From: Asterias amurensis
Lineage: Eukaryota; Echinodermata; Asteroidea; Forcipulatida; Asteriidae
Direction of reading: 5' to 3'
Assembly: GCF_032118995.1 (NCBI RefSeq)
Contig: NC_092653.1
Span: forward strand, 21,285,202 to 21,349,201
DNA: 64,000 nt
Under the pieces are notes generated by a model. It did no database searches. It was not told the DNA's origin and saw nothing but the letters and a program-made list of their open reading frames with translations. Positions within the stretch are counted from its first letter, which is position 1, and each line of letters starts with the position of its first letter. This document shows, piece by piece, positions 11,566 to 24,100 of the stretch. The position numbers and the translations under genes are program-made.

Positions 11566-12095
11566 GCTTTCTGTGCCCAATTTCATGGCTCTTTCTTACT
11601 GTAAAGCAAACCGATACTCACAGAAGCAGGGAATCCACGCTTAAAGCCATTGGACCCTTTCGGTACAGAAAAAAAAAAATAAGTTCACAGATTTACAAAT
11701 AATTTACAGGGTTTACAGAAGGTAATGGTGAAAGACTTCTCTTGAAATATTAGTCCATGAAATGCTTTACTTTTTGAGAAAACGGTAAAACAATATAAAT
11801 TCTCGTTAACGAGAATTACGGATTTGTTGTAAACACATGTCATGACACGGCGAAACGCGCGAAAACAGGAGTAAGTGTTCCCGTTATTTTCTCCCGACTC
11901 CGATGTCCGATTGAGCCTAGATTTCCACAGGTTTGTTATTTGATATAGAAGTTGTGATACACGAAGTGTGGGCCTTGGACAATACTGTTTACCAAAAGGG
12001 TCCAATGGCTTTAAAGCAGATTTGACATAATTTTATAAACGGGGAATGCGTACGTATGTGCAGATATTTGGTGGTAAGCAGAGCTATGATATTGG
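11566..12095. mobile_element. CCCAATTTCATGGCTCT-type foldback element interrupted by a TTAA MITE
   Basis: Outer halves (11566-11640 and 12015-12095) form inverted ends CCCAATTTCATGGCTCT and AGCAGAGCTATGATATTGGG. The inner 11645-12010 is a 366-bp TTAA-flanked element with termini AGCCATTGGACCCTTT. Part of that inner element resembles the AGGCAGTGG family (ACAGGTTTGTTATTT), so it is probably a diverged relative. Other copies of the outer family: 16020-16232, 30095-30355 and 55664-55924. Confidence 0.75.
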
Positions 12096-12660
12096 GTCCT
12101 CATTATTCACCCAATTCACCTAATGTCATCATTAGAGCCAGTTTTCAGAGCCACCACTCCTTCATATGAGGTTTTACCAATGGTTGTACCCGCAAGTTTA
12201 ATTTATAGTTAATCTTATTCTCCACACCATGCAAAGCTTCAAACAGCATTTACAATAATCTTTGTATTAGGATTTTGGGAGTCAGTTTCCCTGTGTATGT
12301 GCAGTATACTGCACATTTTAGGCGACATGGCATTAACATGATTATGAGTATGGCATCATCAGTAGCCACATAAAGGGTGTAAAGTCTCAATACGTAATAT
12401 CATTTATTGTAAAGCAACATCTTTATTGAGCCATTGAGCAGTAAACAACGAACCTATGATTGAACATTTTACAATTTTGAGGAAGCAGTTTTGCCATCGT
12501 TCCTTTAGTCTACTTTGTCTTTTCCGATGTTATTGTATGAATGTATTAATAGTAGATCGTAATGTAGCACCATTTTTAACAATGTTTATTATTAAACTTG
12601 CTAAGTGAATATTAATTTAAAACATTGGTTTTGAGGTAATATGTTTTTGTTGTTGTAATG

Positions 12661-13510
12661 TGAGTAGTGACTACTGCAGTCATTAACCCTTCTACCTTGT
12701 GATAATTCAGTCTCACCCTAGTTTGAATTATAGATTCACTGTGCCTGAAATTGATACTAAGTGGTGAATCACTATGGGTGCGTTCGTTTAGCTTCCTTGG
12801 GTCATCCCCGGTCTGCCCGATGCGTTCGAATAGCTTTTGACGTCATTCCAGGGGCTCACCCAGGTCAGCCCCCAGTGCCCTGCTTGTGGAGTGGGTCACT
12901 TGGGGGCTGGCCCAAGGTAAACAACGTCACTACGAGAGCTGTGAGTGGTCGTTTGATTAGCTCTTGTCAGGGGCTCACCCGAGTGAGCACAGTGGGGAAG
13001 ACCCAGGGAAGCTAAACGAACGCACCCAATGTAAACAGTCAACCCTCCTACTATCAAACCATTCAATACCGTCTACACTGGTTTGAATGATAGATGTACT
13101 ACACCAGCCTGCAATGATATCATGTGGTGAATTGCATCAACAGAGTTCACAGTCAACCCTCCTACTATCAAACCAATCAATACCGTCTACACAGGTTTGA
13201 ATGATAGATGTACTACACCAGCCTGCAATGATATCATGTGGTGAATGCATCAACAGAGTTCACAGTCAACCCTCCTACTATCATACCATTCAATACCATC
13301 TACACAGGTTTGAATGATAGATGTACTACACCAGCCTGCAATGATATCATGTGGTGAATGCATCAACAGAGTTCACAGTCAACCCTCCTACTATCATACC
13401 ATTCAACACCGTCTATACATGTTTGAATGATAGATGTACTACACCAGCCTGCAATGATATCATGTGGTGAATGCATCAACAGAGTTCACAGTCCACCCTC
13501 CTACTCTCTG
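12661..13510. repeat. ~120-bp tandem array, four good copies plus a diverged copy
   Basis: Units of about 119-120 bp (from 13040) start near ACAGTCAACCCTCCTACTAT and contain TGATAGATGTACTACACC and ATGATATCATGTGGTGAAT. A diverged first unit (12661-12770) is separated from the rest by the palindromic element at 12775-13028. Confidence 0.85.
12775..13028. mobile_element. Palindromic element with TGGGTGCGTTCGTTTAGCTT termini
   Basis: Inverted ends TGGGTGCGTTCGTTTAGCTT and GCTAAACGAACGCACCCA enclose inner blocks CAGGGGCTCACCC and GGGTCACTTGGGGGCTGG. It interrupts the 120-bp tandem array. Relatives are at 38888-39143, 42069-42220 (a shorter derivative) and 54003-54110 (fragment). Confidence 0.8.
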
Positions 13511-13533
13511 ACAATTCATGTCTTTAATGACAC

Positions 13534-14121
13534 TGGACACCTTCAGTAATTCCCATAGACCAGTCTTCTCGCTTGGTGTATCTCAACAAATGCACAAAAT
13601 AACAAAAAACCTGTGAAAATTTGAACTCAATTTGTCGTCGAAGTACATGTAGTGAGCTAATAATGGAAGAAGAAACACCCTTGTCCCACGAAGTTGTGTG
13701 CTTTCAGATGCTTATATTCAAGGTATCAAAATCAAACATTTTAGTGAGAAAAAACTTATTTCTCAAAAAATGACATTACTTCAGAGGGACCTGTTTCTCA
13801 AAATGTTTTATAGTATAAACATCTCTTCATTGATCATTAACAAATATGCTAACAATTATTTTGAGCAATTACCAATAGTATTCATGCCTTTATAGGAACA
13901 CGTTGCCTTGGATCGGTCGAGTTGGTCTTTGAAAAGCGTTTGTAACCGTTTTATTTATTGTTTTCCCGACGTTGTTTTAATCATTTCCCAAAAACTACAG
14001 CACCTCAGCACGTAATATTTTCAGGGCAGCTTTCTACTATCATTATCTTCAAACTGTGAGTTTAGTGTAAATCTGTGGACATTGGGTTTTTTGTCCTACA
14101 AAAGTTACATACACCCTTTAA
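13534..14121. repeat. Mosaic of three broken MITEs
   Basis: 13534-13890 is a degraded AGGCAGTGG-family copy. 13895-13953 is only the first ~60 bp of the AGGAACACGTTGCC family. 13954-14121 is the 3' half of another TTAA family, whose full copy is at 21959-22294. The abrupt joins suggest a chimeric insertion or template switching. Confidence 0.7.
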
Positions 14122-14646
14122 TAAACAGAAAATTAAAACAAAGCAAACAGTAAATAACTAGTTAAATCTAGAGTTGTTTATTAAATTGCCCCAGCACAGG
14201 TTAAAACATAATATATGCAAATCTGTAAACATCTTAACTTACTATCTTTCAAGCACATTTTTGAATACATAAAAAATAACTACATTGTATAAAAACATTA
14301 ATTAAGGTTTGATTATTACACAGTAACACCATCTTTTAAAGAACATATTACCTGATAATTTTTAAAGCATGATTTATTAATATAAAATAAATTGTATTGA
14401 TACAAATTTCTCAGAAATCTTGATCGGGACTTTTGCACACACAGTTAATTATTAAAAATGTAATCCACTCATTTCATAAAAAGTTACCCATCTAAAAAAC
14501 GAATGGCACTCCGCACTTTCTGTTAGACCTGTAGCCAAGTCTTCCTGGTGGTGGATTAATAATTCAAGTCTCTGCGACAGAACACTGCCCTCGCACGAAG
14601 CTACACCCTAGTATCAGTCGCAGCCATAGCCGTATCATTAATTGGA

Positions 14647-14978
14647 CATGGCATAGCCTAGCTCAAGGCAGTCCAATTATTCACCCCGTAAAAAGACCGC
14701 CACTGTACAAAACCCACCCATTATACACTGTGTGATGTGTGTCACCACATTGCACGAAACAACGCCCCATACACATCCGCATGCGTCGGCTGCATGCGGA
14801 GGCCGTGCGGTTAGTGGCACGAGTGCGGATGTTCAGCGATGTGTGACAGTGTACACGAGTGGGTTGTGCGGTGTATTTACACACACTTCGCACAGTGTGT
14901 ACAGGTGGGTTTACAACAGCGTCTTTTTCGCAGTGAATAATGTGACTGCCTTGAGCAAGACTAGACATGGCATGACCG
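14647..14978. mobile_element. Element with ~75-bp inverted repeats around a CA-rich core
   Basis: GACATGGCATAGCCTAGCTC...CAAGGCAGTC is mirrored by GACTGCC...GAGCAAGACTAGACATGGCATG. The core (14735-14900) alternates purine and pyrimidine (CACACA, GTGTGT) with the palindrome CCGCATGCGTCGGCTGCATGCGG. No coding capacity was seen. Confidence 0.65.
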
Positions 14979-15325
14979 ATTATTTGCCTTTGAGTTACAT
15001 GTGTCAAAGTTCACACACCAACTGTTTATATTCGAGTTAAAATGTCCATGTTCATGTAGATGACATAATGCATCAAAGAGAAACAAATTATCAAAGCACT
15101 GATGAAAAACTAGCCTTAATAAACAGTTGACAAACTGTCCACAATCATGAAGCCCAGGCAGCCTCATCAATACAGCACTATGTGCTAATCACACTCCATT
15201 GTGTTTACATTAGAACTTCAACAAGTTGGGCTAGTATTAAGTTCTACCCATTCAACCATGTGCAAAAAGCACAAGTTACTCCGCACTTTCCGCGACTTCT
15301 GTGAAAAAATGTCAATGGTTGGGAT

Positions 15326-15397
15326 TTGAACTAACAACATTTACCATTCAAGAGCAGCTATCTTACCACACCATTGAAACTGCCCGGTACAACTTTA
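15326..15397 (-). repeat. Degenerate tRNA-like sequence (SINE head or pseudogene)
   Basis: The minus strand has a B-box-like AGTTCAAATCCCA about 35 bases after a GTGGTAAGATAGCTGCTC segment. A related copy sits at 18396-18470 with GGATTTGAATCCCA. The acceptor stem is not convincing, so a functional tRNA gene is unlikely. Confidence 0.4.
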
Positions 15398-16019
15398 ATA
15401 AACACCCTCTGTACATGTTTACATGGTTTAAGTGCCAAGGTTTTGCTTGGAAAGGAATAAATTTGATTTGGCTATGCAGATTCTTCCTACAAGGTGGTTT
15501 TAAATCCATCAAAACCAAGCAAAACAAAGGGAAAGATTCTACTTATTTGATAGTGAATTAGAGATTATTATAGGTATCGTCAGAGCAAAAAAACAGCTCT
15601 CAAAACAATTTCTAATGAATCTGGGAAAGGTTTTTTGGAACATCTCTTTATTAAATACAGAAAAGCATGGAATGTTCACAGTGTGAGCACCAGTAGTAAA
15701 CACCTAGTGGATTTGGTTGCATAATTCCTTTCCTGCTTAACAGAAACTGTTATTATAAGCTTAGCTGAGCACCTTAAAGTCATTGTTCTGCATTTTGCTT
15801 TTAAAGCGAAAGTGACATGATTAGGTGAAACATGCATAAAAATGACCGTATGGTACGCATCCTGATTTCATGTAAATTAGTGCATAACAGTATTAAGGTT
15901 CAAAAGTTCATTATTTTAAAAATAATTTAACACATCTATAGAGAAAAAGGCCTGAGAATTAGACATGAACTTAAGCCATGCATTATCTCTTATCAAGGTC
16001 TGCTGTTAACATGTAACGT

Positions 16020-16232
16020 AATCGGGCCAAGTTTTATAGCTCTGCTTACCGCCAAATTCTGCGCTTACCAACACCATTCTGCATGCGTCAAAGTAAAATG
16101 GAGTACCAAGCCAACAAGCCAAATTTCCCCGCTAACCCATGAAATATGCTTGACAGACTTCCCTGCTTCTGCAAGTGCTGAGTCTTTGCCTGGTAAGCAG
16201 AGCCATGAAATTGGCCTCAGGTTATTTCATAA
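16020..16232. mobile_element. CCAATTTCATGGCTCTGCTTAC-family foldback element
   Basis: Ends CGGGCCAAGTTTTATAGCTC and GGTAAGCAGAGCCATGAAAT are inverted relative to each other. It is the same family as 11566-12095, 30095-30355 and 55664-55924. Confidence 0.7.
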
Positions 16233-16236
16233 AACT

Positions 16237-16398
16237 TAAGCCAGGTTCATACTCCCTGCAATTGCGATACGAAATTTGACATCATAAATTTGCAACTAAT
16301 AATTCACATAAGTTGCTCAACTCCTGCGATACATTCGCAGCGAAAACAGCTGTGACGTCAAATATCAGATGGCATTGCAGAAAGTATGAACCAGGCTT
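16237..16398. mobile_element. Short MITE with AAGCCAGGTTCATACT termini
   Basis: About 160 bp with ends AAGCCAGGTTCATACTCCCT and AAAGTATGAACCAGGCTT. It directly follows the element at 16020-16232. A broken relative (GGTTCATACTTC) hosts the MITE at 54562-54940. Confidence 0.65.
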
Positions 16399-16927
16399 GA
16401 CTGTTCAAAAGACTTCTGTAAAATGTGCGCTTGAACTATCCTCTTTAAGGATCAAAATTTAGTGTTACAGCTGCCAGTTCTTCAAAAGGAACATTAACCC
16501 TAATATAAAACAAAATTTAAAAAGGCAATTACATTCAAAATCAAATAAATCCCTAAAATAGTGGTGGCCAGATGCATACAATTTTCCATCCTAAATTTCC
16601 CCTTGTGTTTATTTTGCTTAACAATTAACCGACCTTCAACCAACACTCTGAAGTATATTGTGTTTGATAGTGAAAGTCAAAGTAAAATGCATAACTTCCA
16701 CCAGACTTAAACAAAAAACACTTTCGTATTAGTCCTTGCATAATAATACACTCATAATTATTACATGCAAATTTAACATACTATTAAATTATTAAATTAT
16801 TGCTTATTTACAATACAGTTCTGTATATTTAAAATAATAATGACATTCATACCGCGCACTTTCCATACAAAAAACAATCAAAAACCCCTTACAACAAAAG
16901 TGATTACGATGAACTAAAACATTGACA

Positions 16928-17491
16928 TTTAAATGACATTCATAAATACCTCGGACAGTTTCGCTATTCCTATTGGTGGAGAGCGCGTCAGGTAGGTGTG
17001 TATAAACCTTTGTTTATGACCGGTAAAAAGTGTTAATTCACAGGCGTGACACGCAACCTTGTACCTGTTCTTTTAAGACAGTTTCTTCATTCCTATTGGT
17101 TGAGAGCAACGGCTGAAACGGCTGTGCAACATCACGCGACGCGCACAGCCTTCCCTTATAAGGAGTTGTTTACCCAAGGGCCTTGACAGGGTCTTAACAT
17201 TTCATAGCTGGAGGGGTGTTGTGTTGAAAGAAATCATTGAAAAATAATAATTTTTGCATTTATTTTAGTTTTTGACCATAAGTGTTGATAGTTTTTGACC
17301 GAAAAGGTATTTATGAATGGGAATCAAAGTGTGTTGAATCGGTTTTCAACTAGTGGTTTAAACCCGCCGAGGCCTGGTTCTTTATAATTTACCTCGACTT
17401 CGTCTTGGTAAAATTATCAAGAACCAGGCCTTGTTGGGATTAAACCACTAGTTGAAACCTCTTCACCACACATTGATTCCCTTATTTATAC
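16928..17491. mobile_element. Inverted-repeat element plus overlapping hairpin
   Basis: GACATTCATAAATACCT near 16929 is mirrored by AGGTATTTATGAATG near 17305. Inside are two direct repeats of ATTCCTATTGGT...GAGAGC (16967 and 17090), each holding an inverted CCAAT-like core. A second inverted repeat, 17309-17491, folds around CTGGTTCTTTATAATTTACC. Confidence 0.55.
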
Positions 17492-17722
17492 GACTGTAAG
17501 GCCCACGGATCATCTTTAAAGCAGAACTAAGTTCTTAAAGACCACCATGTTTGACACTGAGTTTAGGTGTTTTTTAGTTTAACAGTATAATAAATCACAT
17601 TTGTTGTGTCGGATTAGTAATAGTTCTGTTGAAGCAAAGTTCTCGTTTTCACTAGTGCAAATCCATACCATGTAGCAAGTTGTGATGGTGGAAAAAAAAA
17701 ACTGTATTTGTTATGTTTCTGT

Positions 17723-17728
17723 TTTATT
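17723..17728 (-). terminator. Possible poly(A) signal of the GLTP gene
   Basis: TTTATT on the plus strand is AATAAA on the minus strand, about 380 bp after the GLTP stop codon. Position and hexamer are right, but no cleavage evidence is available from sequence. Confidence 0.35.
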
Positions 17729-17864
17729 GGTAGTTTATAACACAGGCTAAAAGTATAACATTTTATATATTTTAACTTGTATAAATAACTTTACATTCAC
17801 ACATCAACCACAAAAAAAGAGGAACTGGTCAATTTGTTAAGGAATGTAAAAAAAGTAAAAGTAA

Positions 17865-18065
17865 AATCTGTCCCGAGACACTATGGCTCATCATGCCGAT
17901 GGCTGAGAGTAGTTTGATTCTCCCTGGACAGGATACCAGTCCACTGCGGGTTACTCCCAGCTCAAACTGGTACCCATTTTGTACTCCTGGGTGGGGAGAA
18001 GCAATAATGACCAAGTGCCTTGCTCAAGGGCACAAGTGTCGCATCTAACCAAGGAACTATGAGCC
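17865..18065. repeat. SINE-like dispersed repeat next to the GLTP last exon
   Basis: Contains GGGTTACTCCCAGCTC, a CCTGGGTGGGGAGAAGCAAT block also present at 5480-5500, and GCCTTGCTCAAGGGCAC. It probably lies within the GLTP 3' UTR if the poly(A) signal at 17723 is used. Confidence 0.5.
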
Positions 18066-18107
18066 TATATATATTAAATATGTTAGTGTTTTTTTAAAAG
18101 ATAAATA

Positions 18108-21100
18108 TTATTTTGGATCCAGTCCGTTAGATACAAAGAGTTCTACAACAGTGTTCACCTGATCTTGAAGACACAGCTGGTATTCTTGTACATCTTGAAT
18201 CACAATGTCGTCTGGTTCCCCGTTCGATAAGCTCTTGACCAGATCAGAGTAATAAGGAGCTGCATGGAAAGCCACCTGAAACAACAGAGTAGAAATTATC
18301 AAAATATTATTTGGTTTTACTTTTACACTGATGTGTGACAGCACTGTTTACTCTGTACTTTCAAGAGGTCTGTGAAAACAATCACAGGAATATAACTCAA
18401 GTGGGATTCAAATCCACGACCTTTGCCAATCTAGAGCAGATGTCTTACCAAGTAGACTACCCAGTTTGCCTGGTAGCTTGAGGCAGGTCGAATCCTAAAA
18501 AATTTGAAATGTGAATGATTTTTCTTCTTGTTTTGACATAACTGTTACATATTCATGATAATGAGCAGAATTCAGCAGAGGTGCAACTTTCTCATTGAAA
18601 AAAAAGAGGAATAGCAGATCACACTTAACTTTTGTACAGTGTTTTTCAGTTTTCTATGGCAGTGTTTTGAAAAGTTGCGTGCCTGTTTCATTATTATTGT
18701 GGTTTAGCTGCATGTTACACGAGCAAAAACCTGAACAAGAACGTCAGAAAAGTTTGTTGTAAAAATCTCACATTTGAAAGGCAGTGGACACTATTGGTAA
18801 TTACTCAAAATAATTATTAGCATAAAACCTTTCTTGGTGACAAGTAATGGTGTGAGGTTGATGGTATAAAACATTGTGAGAAACAGCTCCCTCTGAAGTG
18901 CCATAGTTTTGGAGAAAGAAGTAATTTTCCACGAATTTGATTTTGAGACCTCAAGTTTAGAACTTGAGGTCTCGAAATCAACCATCTAACCACACACAAC
19001 TTTGTGTGACAAGGGTGTTTCCTTCTTTCATTATTATCTCGCAACTTTGATGACCGATTGAGCTCAAATTTTCACAGGTTTGTTATTTTATGCACATGTT
19101 GAGATACACCAACTGTAAATGCTAGTCTTTGACAATTACCAATAGTGTCCACAGCCCACACATGAAGTTACTATTTCTCACATCAGGTAGGTACCTGCAG
19201 AGGTCATACGTGAGCATGACATAAGCCCAAAGTGGCGACGTCACCTAGAAACGACAAATTTTTACTGGCGTAATGTGCAGCTAAACCTCCCTGATAACCC
19301 AAAGTTGATGTTTACCTCAACAAGGTTTTTCACCATCCAGTTATGATATACTTGCAGTGTGTCTTTGTATGCCTGCTTAAGAGATGGAACGATGCTGTTG
19401 TCCTTTACCTTGCCTGCCGCTAGGTTCTTCAGTACGTTGCATACAAAATTAAGAGCTCTGCAGAAAAAAATATTGCCACAATAATAATTTGAGAAAATGT
19501 CATATTTTTCAACCGTTTTTTAGTTGACCAGTGTGCATTCATACTCTTTGTCAAATCTTTCCTTTCAAAAGTAAAAGTTTTTTGACATCCCCTTCAGCTG
19601 ATCCCCATGCTGCCGCTTTCCAGGTTGTATCGTAACTTTGGGTGTGCTCCCTGGCAACCCCAAACAAATTTGTTGTCAAAATTAGGGAGACCAACAACAT
19701 GAATAGAGCTAGATAGTTGGTATAGCACCGCGGGTTAATCCGGAGGTCGCAGGTTCCAATTCCACTTTAGCAAATTTGTCTTTGTTCATCCCAAAATTAG
19801 TTAAAGGAACACGTTGCTTTGGATCAGTCAGGTTGGTCTTTGAAAAGCGTTCTGTTATCGTTTGTTATAAAATGCATATGGGTAGAAAGATGTTGTAAAG
19901 GTAGAATACAATGATCTACACAAATATGCCTTGAAATTGCGTTTTTGTTTTTTACCTCGTCGACTAACACAGTCGGCCATTTATGGGAGTCAAATTTTTG
20001 ACTCCCATAAATGGCCGACCGTGTTAGTTCGCGACGTAAAAGGAAAACCAAGCAATTGTGAGTGATACTTGTGTGGATCATTATATTCTACTTTTCAAAC
20101 ATCTTTCTAACCATGCATTTCAAAACAAACCGTTTCAAACGCTTTGAATAGACCAACTCGTACGATCCAAGGCAACGTGTTCCTTTAAATTTACCTTGTC
20201 AGTTAGCCCTTGTGGCGTATAACTTGAATCTTATAAAGGATTAAGAATATTACCTGTTTAGCCATAGTAATGCTTCTGTTGTAGAACCACCTTTGAACGC
20301 AGTACCATTTTTCACATCTACCTCAATGATATCTGCTAGAGTGGGATACTTAGCAGGGTCTTCTGTATACCTTTTTCTCACCCTCTGGAAATATCAAATA
20401 TATGAACATTATAGTCATGGCCATTGAAATTGGGAAAAACATGATCTAGCTTCCTAAAGCACAGCAGTAAGGTTGTGCTTTTCCTTAGGTAGTGTTGTAA
20501 ACAGGAATTATTGAAAACAGGTAATGTTGAAACAGGCACTGCTGAAAACAGATACTGTAAAAACAGGTATGTACAGCAACAGATACTGTTGAAAACAGGT
20601 ACTGTTGAAAACAGGTACCGGTACTGTTGAAAACAGGTACCGGTACTGTTTAAAACAGGTACTGCTTACGTACTATTGAAAACAGGTACTGCTTACGTAC
20701 TGTTGAAAACAGGTACTGTTTAAAAACAGGTACTGCTTACGTGCTGTTGAAAACAGGTACTGTTTAAAAACAGGTACTGCTTACGTACTGTTGAAAACAG
20801 GTAATGTTTAAAAACAGGTACTGCTTACGTACTGTTGAAAACAGGTACTGTTTAAAAACAGGTACTGCTTACGTACTGTTGAAAACAGGTAATGTTTAAA
20901 AACAGGTACTGCTTACGTACTGTTGAAAACAGGTACTGTTTAAAAACAGGTACTGCTTACGTACTGTTGAAAACAGGTACTGTTTAAAAACAGGTACTGC
21001 TTACATACTGTTGAAAACAGGTACTGTTTAAAAACAGGTACTGCTTACGTACTGTTGAAAACAGGTACCCTATTCACTGGTTGTTCCCTGCTCCCTAGGG

Positions 21101-24100
21101 CAGAAAGACTTGGTCTTATTTCTATTCAAGCAGCTCTAAAAAAAAATTAATTCACAGCAAAATAGAAAAGCACGCCAGGGGTTTGATTCAGTGACCCCGA
21201 CCAGAAACAAGAAATCTTGCATAAAATTATTCACCAACCAAAACAATTTCCAAGACTGTCAAAGTAACCAGAAATGTTTGTTGGCAAAGTCACTAGTACA
21301 TATATTTATTTAAACTGAGTCACAGTCCCAAGTCATAACTATAGAGTCTGGGTCCAAAGTTGATGAGTCCAGGATGTTCCAGTCTGAGTAATAATTAGTC
21401 ATTGTGATTCTAGTGGAGTCAAATTAACATAATAGGAGAAAGTCAGACTGGAGTTGAGTCATAACACTGCATACCAGCAATTCTAATTCAATAAAAAACA
21501 AGCACATTTGTACATGTATGTGTAAGTCCCCACACATACGTAAACAGGTGCACAGTTTTTGACTGCCAGAATCATTGTAAGCATTTAGTGTCAAACACTG
21601 CTTAGATCCTGGTAGAAAATGTGTGCAGGTTAAAAAAACACAATTGTGCTGGTCCCTGTATGTTTTAGTATTGCATGGCCGGAACATCCTAAGCAACCTT
21701 CAACAATCTATGTTTATACATAACTAAATTGATATGCTTTTAAATCACAGATCCACATGACTTTTGACACCAAATTTTAACAAATCTACTGCGGGGCAGT
21801 AGTGTGACACAGCCAGGACTATCACACAGGGCTAAGGATACATCCCTGTCCATGTACCCATTAATCCCTGGGCCAGAATTACACTTGATAGACCATGCAT
21901 CTCTTTGAAACTCCTTGCCTGGTGCATGTTTCCCTTCATCCTATGATCTGCCATCTTTTAAAGGGTGTATGTACTTTTTGTAGGACAAAAAACATAATGT
22001 CCACAGATTTACACTAAACTTACACAGTTTGAAGATAATGATAGTAGAAAGCTTCCCTGAAAATATTACTAACTAAGGTTGTGTAGTTTTTGGGAAATGA
22101 GTTAAACAATGTCATGAAAATAATGTTGGTCTCATGAGACCAAAATTATTTTGTGACTTGTTTTACTCATTTCTCAAAAACTACACAACCTTAGTTAGTA
22201 ATATTTGAAGGGAAGCTTTCCACTATCATTATCATCAAACCCTGTAACATTAATGTAAATCTATGGACATTTTAAAAAAGTACCAAATCCTTTAAGATGA
22301 ACATAAATTCCTACCTTCAGCTCCACTGAGTTACTACATTTCTATGTTTTCTTCCTTGTAGCCCTTAACCTAAAGTGGCTTTTAGCCTTGTTTTGGGCGA
22401 ACTTGCATGGACATGAATGCACAAAAACGTCAAAAGATATGAATCAGTAAAGTAGCCAGCCTTTACAGACTAAGTATTACGAACATTTGTACCTTGATGT
22501 TTCCACTGATGTCCGACTTCACCATAGCAAATGCTGTAGAACCTAAGATATCTGTACAACAAAAACAACGGCAAAACATGAGAAAAGTTATAAATACATA
22601 GTTGCAATAATTGTAATCCTTGATTCTCTAATAGATTGTTGACTAGAACACAATGAAACAATAATAACAAATTTCAATAATATATCTTTAACTTTTTTTT
22701 TCATAATTTAAAGGAACACGTTGCCCTGGATTGGTCGAGTTGGTCGTTTTTTGACCGTTTATTATAAAATGCATATGGTTAGAAAGATGATGTAAAAGTA
22801 GAATACAATGATCTACACAAATATGCCTCCAAATTGCGTGGTTTTCTTTTTACCTCGTCCAATAACACGGTCGGCCATTTATGGGAGTCAAAATTTTGAC
22901 CCCCATAAATGGCCGACCGTGATAGTTCGCGATGTAAAAAGAAAACCGTGCAATTTTGAGAGATACTTGTGTGGATCATTATATTCTACTTTTAAAACAT
23001 CTTTCTAACCATATACATTTCATAACAAACGGTTTCAAACGCTTTTTATAGACCAACTCGTCCGATCCAAGGCAACGTGTTCCTTTAAATTGTGCAAGTA
23101 AAATGCTTGAAAGAGAAGTCAAAAGTATTCTTTTTCTTGGCCGTTTTTGCCTGTTGAATATCCACTTTTCACTCATTTTTACAAACAAATAGTAATATTA
23201 CAATTTTTATTTGAGTAAATTAGAATTATATACTAATCTAATTTATTTCATACATAATTAATAGTGGTGGCAGGATACATTTTTCCGATGATAATTTTTA
23301 TGGGGGGGGGGGAGAATGCTTCAGGGGGGGGGGGGTGTTTTACTGTTATGCCTTGTGATATCTCAAGATTCTAATGAAGTTGCCACATGTCTTGAGTACA
23401 AAAATTTAATACAACTTTCTGGGTATTCAATAAAATACCAACCAAAGAAAGTAATGAAAACATATGACGTCACTCCAATGTTGTGCATTCAAGATTTCAA
23501 CACACGGTGAAGTGCAAGTGGCTTGTAAAAAGGTTGGATAGATGATTTAAAAAAAATTATTCTAGCTTTTGTGAAAAGTTTTCCCGTTAATCCTATCAGA
23601 CACTCATGACACCAGGATAGGATACGTTCCTACTCCAACCAAATGGAGGAAGGCAAGCTCAATCAAGTCGACAACCATGATCATATTAAGTAGGATTTGA
23701 AACTTTGCATGGTGGAAATAAGATATAGAAGAGTTTGCGGTAACACCACGTAATAACAATCTCTAAATGCGTTGGGGTGGTTCTGAAAAGAACCGTTGGA
23801 TTAACTCGACGTTTTGATCAGTATGCTCTGATCGTCTCTTAATCCAACGGTTCTTTTCAGAACCACCCCAACTCATTTAGAGATTGTTATTACATGGTGT
23901 TACCGCAAACTCTTCTATAGCATGATCATATTCATAGCACTATTTATTAAAAAAAAAAAAACCTATTCTATTACTTGTTAATTAGTTAGTATTTAATAAT
24001 TGGGATAACTTTCCGTATGGCGCCACCACTTTTTCACTCATTTTTACAAAAAGGGATATTTCAATCAGGTAAATTAGATACTATATTATTTTATTTCGAA

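Larger units (their letters stand above)
6299..18107. other. Intergenic region without recognisable gene
   Basis: No ORF here has recognisable homology or coherent splice structure. The repeats are listed separately. Stretches where I see nothing beyond AT-rich DNA, homopolymers or short tandem bases: 6300-6680, 8670-9640 (with 16 G at 9415-9430), 10575-11560, 12100-12660, 14125-14640, 15000-15320, 15400-16010, 16400-16925 and 17495-17860. Confidence 0.6.

Noticed and set aside
14732-15040. 102- and 108-codon overlapping ORFs on opposite strands
   Set aside because: They lie in a CA/GT-rich palindromic transposon core; composition-driven.
20500-21068. CRISPR-like array
   Set aside because: Eukaryotic intron; repeats are contiguous 44-bp units with no unique spacers.
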